A stretch of 64,000 nt of DNA from Lagopus muta (taxonomy: Eukaryota; Chordata; Aves; Galliformes; Phasianidae), in contig NC_064434.1 of the NCBI RefSeq assembly GCF_023343835.1, positions 15,171,505 to 15,235,504 of the forward strand, in the 5' to 3' direction. Position 1 is the first letter of the stretch. Each line of letters opens with the position of its first letter. The notes beneath the pieces were generated by a model, which saw nothing but the letters and a program-made list of their open reading frames with translations, was not told the origin of the DNA and did not search any database. Made by a program: the position numbers and the translations under genes. Below, one piece after another: positions 58,701-64,000 of this stretch.

Positions 58701-59929
58701 TGTGTGGAGGCCCAGAATCACTTCACAGGATGAGGTCTCTTGCAGTGTTTTGTCTGAATTCAGAGGGACCAGAGAGGCCCCTAGGTAGGATGGTATTTGT
58801 CTTTGCTCAATATGTCTTGCTCGAACAGTTAGCATTGTGTTAAGTGGTAGAAACTTTAGTTAGCTTGAAAGCTAAAGCATAGACAAATGGAGTGGGCTGA
58901 TTCTAACTGACTCAGCAGCTGTTTTTCATGGATAGGTAAAACAAAGTCTTTGTGGGCAGGGTATTCTTTTGCATAATCTGCTATAGAAGTTCCAGATGTT
59001 TTTTCTTTGCAGTGTTTCTTTGCAGATGTTATTTTTTTCTTTCCTTTCCTCCTATTTCTATACAAAGAAAGATTTTTCCCAAATTGTTCTGAGCATTTTA
59101 AAGCCATTGTACATACTCATCAAATACTCCTTTTTTTTTCTTTTTTTTTTCTTTCCCTCATGAGACTGTTGTCATGTGTCCTAGAACCTGTTTGGATACA
59201 TCCAGAGTCATGTTTCTGAATAACTCTAATAGTAGAGATGTGACTGTGCCTTACCGCTGTCTATATAGTATAGAAGGAATAGCCTCAGACTTGGATCTTA
59301 GTATCCTTAAACATAAGGATATGTAAGGGTTAAAGATGTCAGGATTAAAACCGTGCCTGTTTGGCTGTTCCCGCTAATAATAGATACTTCTTCATTTATT
59401 CACTTTTGAAAGCATTTGTATTCTACAAGTATTTTTTGTTGCTCCTTTTACAAACAAATAGGAAATACATCTGGAGAATCATGACAGTGCACCTTTCCAC
59501 CCCAAGCACAGTAAAGGATACTTTTCCCTAGGAACTGAACCAGCACAGATATGGTCACCTGCTTATACTGCAGCATTTAGTTAGAGATATGAGTGTATGT
59601 GAACGGTCTGTGGTCCTACATCTCCCAAGGCATTGTCTCAGATTTGGGCCATGCCCATAAGACATCCATAGATTGATGTTCCTTAGTAAAGCATGTCTTC
59701 TCTTACTGGAGACACCATTAAATATTTGTGTTGGATAAGGGTAAGAAATGTCACACTTTCTGTTCCGAAGCTCTTCCTGATGGCCTACTTCTGGCCTCTT
59801 TTTCCATCACATTACCTCCATTTTTATGATGTTGCTGATGCAGTTTCCCTCCACAGATGTCTGTGGCACCAAGTTGTAGAATTTTGGTAATTTCTGTGTT
59901 GGGTACTTTTACATGTTTTAAATCAGTCT
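49773..59929. other. Distal ID2 upstream region, no gene recognised
   Basis: Ten kilobases without recognised genes or clear transposons. The longest frames (139 codons at 51374-51793, 199 on the - strand at 58067-58666, 154 at 58269-58733) overlap others on the opposite strand, lack splice or promoter context and resemble no family. Confidence 0.6.
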
Positions 59930-60244
59930 ATCTCATTCGAGTTTAATTGTGTTACCCTTAATCCTAGAGTTGTGAAATTTGTTGAAGAGGTCTGCTTTAC
60001 AGCTTTTACACCACATTTGTGATTCTATAAACCCTGCTCAGATTCCGTTTCTCAGCCACCTCTCCTCCAAATTGGAGCCCTAATTTTTTTTAGTCTTTCA
60101 TTCCTTCCTAGAGCAACCATGCAATCACTTTGTTTAATTTGCCTTTCTCGGTACATGCTATATCTCTCTTATATCTGTCCTGGGATGTAGGGACCAGAAC
60201 TGTGAACAGTAGTCAAAATCTGACACATTTTCTCTAAGAAGAGC
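59930..60244 (-). mobile_element. Ancient CR1/L3-like LINE relic
   Basis: Reads like the complement of an old CR1-type 3' region: ctcagccacctctcctccaa, attggagccctaat, cctgggatgtagggaccaga and actgtgaacagtagtcaaaa. Divergence is high and the ends and subfamily are uncertain. Confidence 0.45.
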
Positions 60245-63200
60245 TTTTATTCACTTGCCCCATAAATGCCCATCACTCTGATCATGTGTCTGTCAGCCAT
60301 ACTGCTTCCCTCTAAGTTGACATGTTGGATTGCTGTTATTCTAGGGTGCTGGAGGGGAATCGTGTGCCGTATCTTCCTGGTTTCCAATCCAAGGTGCCAA
60401 AGTCTACTGGGGCACAGAGTTGACTAGCATAAAATGATTCATGCAGACCAGAAGTGGAATGCACATTGATCAGAAGTTGAATATGTGCTGACAAACCATC
60501 TCGAAAGAACCACAGAAAGTAAGTGACCAATCTCTTTAGTTGCTATGTGCCTAACCTTAGATATATGCATCTATAAAGATACCTGCTTTTGTACTTCATG
60601 AGGTATTTATTAAAATAGGGTATTACTCTGAGAAAGCTTTAGTTTTCTAATGAAGGCACATATCACAACAGTACCTACATATTCATTGCAGATAGCATAT
60701 TAAAAATCCAAACCTACTCATATTTGTTCTTTAACTTCACAGATATTGAACCACGGCCATTAAAGTTGAGGTCCATACACCTATGGACTGAAGGAAACTT
60801 TCAAGATACTTTCAAGATAGTTTCAAGATAGTTGTAAGTTGTAACAGTCTCCTTTCAGCAATTATTTATATTGATGGACTTAGCATTTTGTTGTTAAACA
60901 TTTTGTCATCCTGGGATATTCCTAAAAACATATTCTAATAAAAAAACCGAAAAATTGAAGTTCACCTTGTATGTACTACTCTGGACAGCTCTATCTGGAG
61001 AAAAATAAATACAGCAGATATAAATTAAAAGGCAAGGGGGCAAAATGATCTGAGCTGGAAAGAGAAGAGTGCAAGTTTATTTTATTTCCTCGGTTGTGTA
61101 GGAGTCTTGTTAACCAGTATGTAATGCATAGTCATGTAATAAAACATGCTAGACATTAAAAGGCAAAAACCCAGTTCACAGATGTTGTAACGTTATGAGA
61201 TAATTTTAGGGAGTGAATGGGGTGAAAAGGCTGGATTTGTTAGAGAGGAAAATACCTATGGAGGCCTTTTCTGTGAGCAATACCATGACTTCATTACCAT
61301 GTCAATTCTGGGAAAAGGCTCTGATTTAACACAGCAGTTGGCTGGATCCATATGGAGCTGATGAACCTCTGAATGAATAGTGAATGGAAAAACTGCTGGA
61401 ATCTGCCTTCAGCTTTGTTCCCAGGATGACCAATGTAAAAGGCCTAAGAGCAATACTGCACAGATGGTGTAAAGAGGTAAGAAATCTGCAGGGTTTAGTT
61501 TACTTTTTCTTATCCTACATTATTTGGGGTTTTATTTTGTTTTTAGACGTATTTCAGTTTCTCCTGCTCTATTTGTTTAAATGTCTTTACTTACAAAAAA
61601 TGTAAAAAAAAACCATAACAGAACAGCTTTTGGGAAATGAAATCTATAAGTGTATGTAGCACTGAACATTTACATAAAAATACAATCTAAAACATTGAAT
61701 TTTGTATGGTATAGAAGTAATTGAAAGCATAATTACAAAATAGTGAAAAAGGCTAGTTAAAATTTAACAAAGAACTTTGGAATTACTTCTTCAATTCACC
61801 CTATGTTGTGGGAATATGCAGATGTTCACATTTACACAGTCATGTATGTCCACTAGGGTTACATGCTTTTATAGTCTGAAGCATCCTCACAAGTGCCAAT
61901 ACAGTAAATCAAAAGACTCTCTGGCATTATCTAGTTTCCTTTCTGGCTTTAAAAGTTAGAACAGATGTCACAAGAGAGGACAAAATGGATTTTACCCACC
62001 GAGAGGAGCTTTTCTTGCCATCATTAATAGGAGGCTCCTTGAAATGCTAATGTACACAGTTTGTGTTGCCGGGTTTGCATAGAGATGGTGGGAAACAGCT
62101 CTGATCCCAACAAAACCTTTTGTTATTAATCAAGAAAATCTGCTCTTCTGAAACAGCAAAGCACTGAAATGGTGTGGCTACTTGCAATGCAGAGATCTCT
62201 ATAGCAATCTCCAATGAACAAAAATGTAATAAAAACTGTTCTACGAGATACGGCACATGTAGCAATTTATTTTCAGTGATTTTGCATACAAACTTTCTAC
62301 TTTCCTTTGTCATTTCAGCACGGATATTTACAGTTGAAAGAATATACTGTTTTGCTATTTCTTCTGAATCTCCACTCTTTAAAATGTTTCATTTCATAGT
62401 GAATCTAAAAACAAGCTTGGCTCAAAAAGAGCTTTGAAAAGCAAGCTTTTTCTTCTAGAGAAAAAATGTATAATGGAGCGTGAGTTTCTGTTTGATTTGC
62501 TGCTAATACCGTGTAAGATATTTTTACTTCATTGGAATATAGGATTATGAGATCTTGTGAGCCCTTTATCAGTACAAACGTCCTGTGCAATATTAGGGCT
62601 AGCGTGTTCCAGCTTTTCTAAATAGGACTTGGTAATTTTTAGTAACCTTTACAAGGAGCGGTTCAGACCTTGGCATTGCATAGTGACATATGACCTCCTA
62701 TTTTTAAGTAATACCTACACAATTAAATCTGCTGTCAGCATTCATTGCCTTGCTTAGGATGCCTCAGCAGAAGCCTTCTTTCCCGAAAGTACTTGAAGTA
62801 TGAATTGCAGCCAAAAATTCAGGGAAAGCCTGAATTAAGATGTAAATTCTTCGCCTAGCATTACTCATCACTGGAATCTCTGGCCCAGTGTCTGATCAGA
62901 GCTACATTAAATTCCCTATCAATTTATTGTGCACCAGTTCCACAGCACACCGATGTGTCCTTTCACCGATTCATTGTGCTGAGACCTCAATATACAGGCA
63001 TAGGAGAATGAGCTGGGGATGCTTTTAATTTCCTTGCTTCTGTGGATCTAGAGCATAGATTATCGTGGTTTAGTTTTCATTGTGTTTTTAATGGTGGTAT
63101 TAAACAGGTAGTAGAAATAAATAAAAATAACTTATGATTCGTGCAAGTTGTTTGAGATGGCCGTCGAATTGTTACGGGACAATACGGCCTATGCCATAAA

Positions 63201-64000
63201 TTTTAAGAGGAAGTGTTTATTTGTTCATAGATCTGCCTGGTAAAGACAGCAGGAAAAAAAAGAGTGGGATAAGTTGGGCTGGGGAGTTCATGTGAGAAAA
63301 GCTGCTGAAAGATCAGTGATTCCATCACCGAGGAGCTGCTTCACGGGTAAGAAATACTGTAACAGGCAAGCAGGGAGAAACAAAGCTGTAAGAAAACTTT
63401 GAAGTCGGAAGTGCCTTTGGCATCATAAGAGGTGATAGGTGAAGCGACCAAGCCTATCTCCAGATACTTCCTGCGGAAGGATTATCCATTCTTTTAAGCT
63501 TCCATGTGTAGAATTTTCCCCAGTTCCCTTTTTCCTTTCAATTTCACAGCTATGCTTTCGACTTCATGGCAGCAGCCCGTCACAGGGATGCAGTGCCTGC
63601 TCCCGCTGCCACCGGGCCTCCACCACCTCTGCTGCTAAGCAAAGCACCTCGCTTCCCCTGCGGGTGAGGCCAGATTAACTTGCATGAGGCTGTGCTGGAA
63701 ATCCCGGCTGGCATGGAGGGGGTACTGTTCATCCAAAATAACATGCAACAGCAACAAAAAGTCCTACAGAGCGTGCTTAGTAGGACCTGCTAGGGCTTTT
63801 GTCAGGGACTAATGACTTTGACCTCACTCTCCGATCCCTCAGCACAGAGGTAAGGAAGAAGACTATTCTAGGGAAAAATCTTGATTAGGAGGGCTGAACC
63901 TTTCTCTGTCAACAAGATATCCTATAAACCCCTTGTTTTAAAAGCACTGACAAAGCAAAGCTGTGGAACACAAGAGTATTGAAGGTGTGCTGTCTGTCTG
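60245..64000. other. Distal region, nothing recognised
   Basis: AT-rich DNA with no recognised gene. A small 11-bp tandem repeat is at 60798-60830, and a more GC-rich patch of about 150 bases is at 63530-63680. Confidence 0.65.
60798..60830. repeat. 11-bp tandem repeat, three units
   Basis: Units ctttcaagata, ctttcaagata and gtttcaagata stand directly in a row. Confidence 0.9.

Noticed and set aside
58067..58733. 199-codon (- strand) and 154-codon (+ strand) open frames overlapping each other
   Set aside because: They are mutually antisense and unlike any known protein. At most one could be real, and neither has gene context.
1..64000. tRNA, rRNA, CRISPR, prophage or operon-like structures
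   Set aside because: None seen. The spliced genes, LINEs and CpG islands show a vertebrate nuclear locus.

Overview
The window is vertebrate nuclear DNA, almost certainly from a bird and most likely a galliform such as chicken. Three things point there: many 5'-truncated CR1 LINE copies, some ending in the CR1 3' motif (ATTCTATG repeats or the complement); two halves of a mariner element with the ends I recall from chicken mariner-type elements; and two recognisable genes, KIDINS220 and ID2, in the same tail-to-tail arrangement I recall for human 2p25. Gene density is low, with large introns and long non-coding spacers.

Layout. (1) 1-18409, + strand: the last eight coding exons of KIDINS220 (ARMS). 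They encode about 779 codons of the C-terminal cytoplasmic half: the region after the KAP/membrane module, a proline-rich stretch, a SAM-like domain and a long Ser/acidic tail ending in the PDZ ligand ESIL. The 5' part of the gene lies before the window. (2) About 18.4-37.8 kb: the KIDINS220 3' UTR, then a spacer holding a 1.3 kb CR1, an old CR1 relic, two mariner halves, two further CR1 copies and two CpG-rich islands (34.55-34.87 and 36.39-36.88 kb). (3) About 37.83-39.75 kb, - strand: the complete ID2 gene in three exons. It encodes 134 aa, has its second intron just after the stop codon, a conserved AU-rich 3' UTR and a TATA/CCAAT promoter. (4) About 39.2-41.06 kb: a large CpG island over ID2 exon 1 and its promoter. 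(5) 41-64 kb: ID2 upstream DNA with no convincing protein-coding exon, some CR1 copies and homopolymer tracts. It presumably holds ID2 control elements, but none can be proven from sequence alone.

How the genes relate. KIDINS220 is a membrane scaffold for neurotrophin and ephrin receptors. ID2 is a dominant-negative helix-loop-helix inhibitor of E-proteins. They are neighbours by conserved synteny and I see no sign of a shared operon-like function.

I found no previously undescribed multi-gene system, CRISPR array, tRNA or rRNA. The points most worth following up are a perfect stem-loop just before the ID2 poly(A) signal, an 83-nt U-rich tract inside the ID2 3' UTR, an orphan CpG island with a strong splice donor between the two genes, an inside-out pair of mariner halves with contrasting CpG retention, and a perfect 12-bp hairpin in a KIDINS220 intron.
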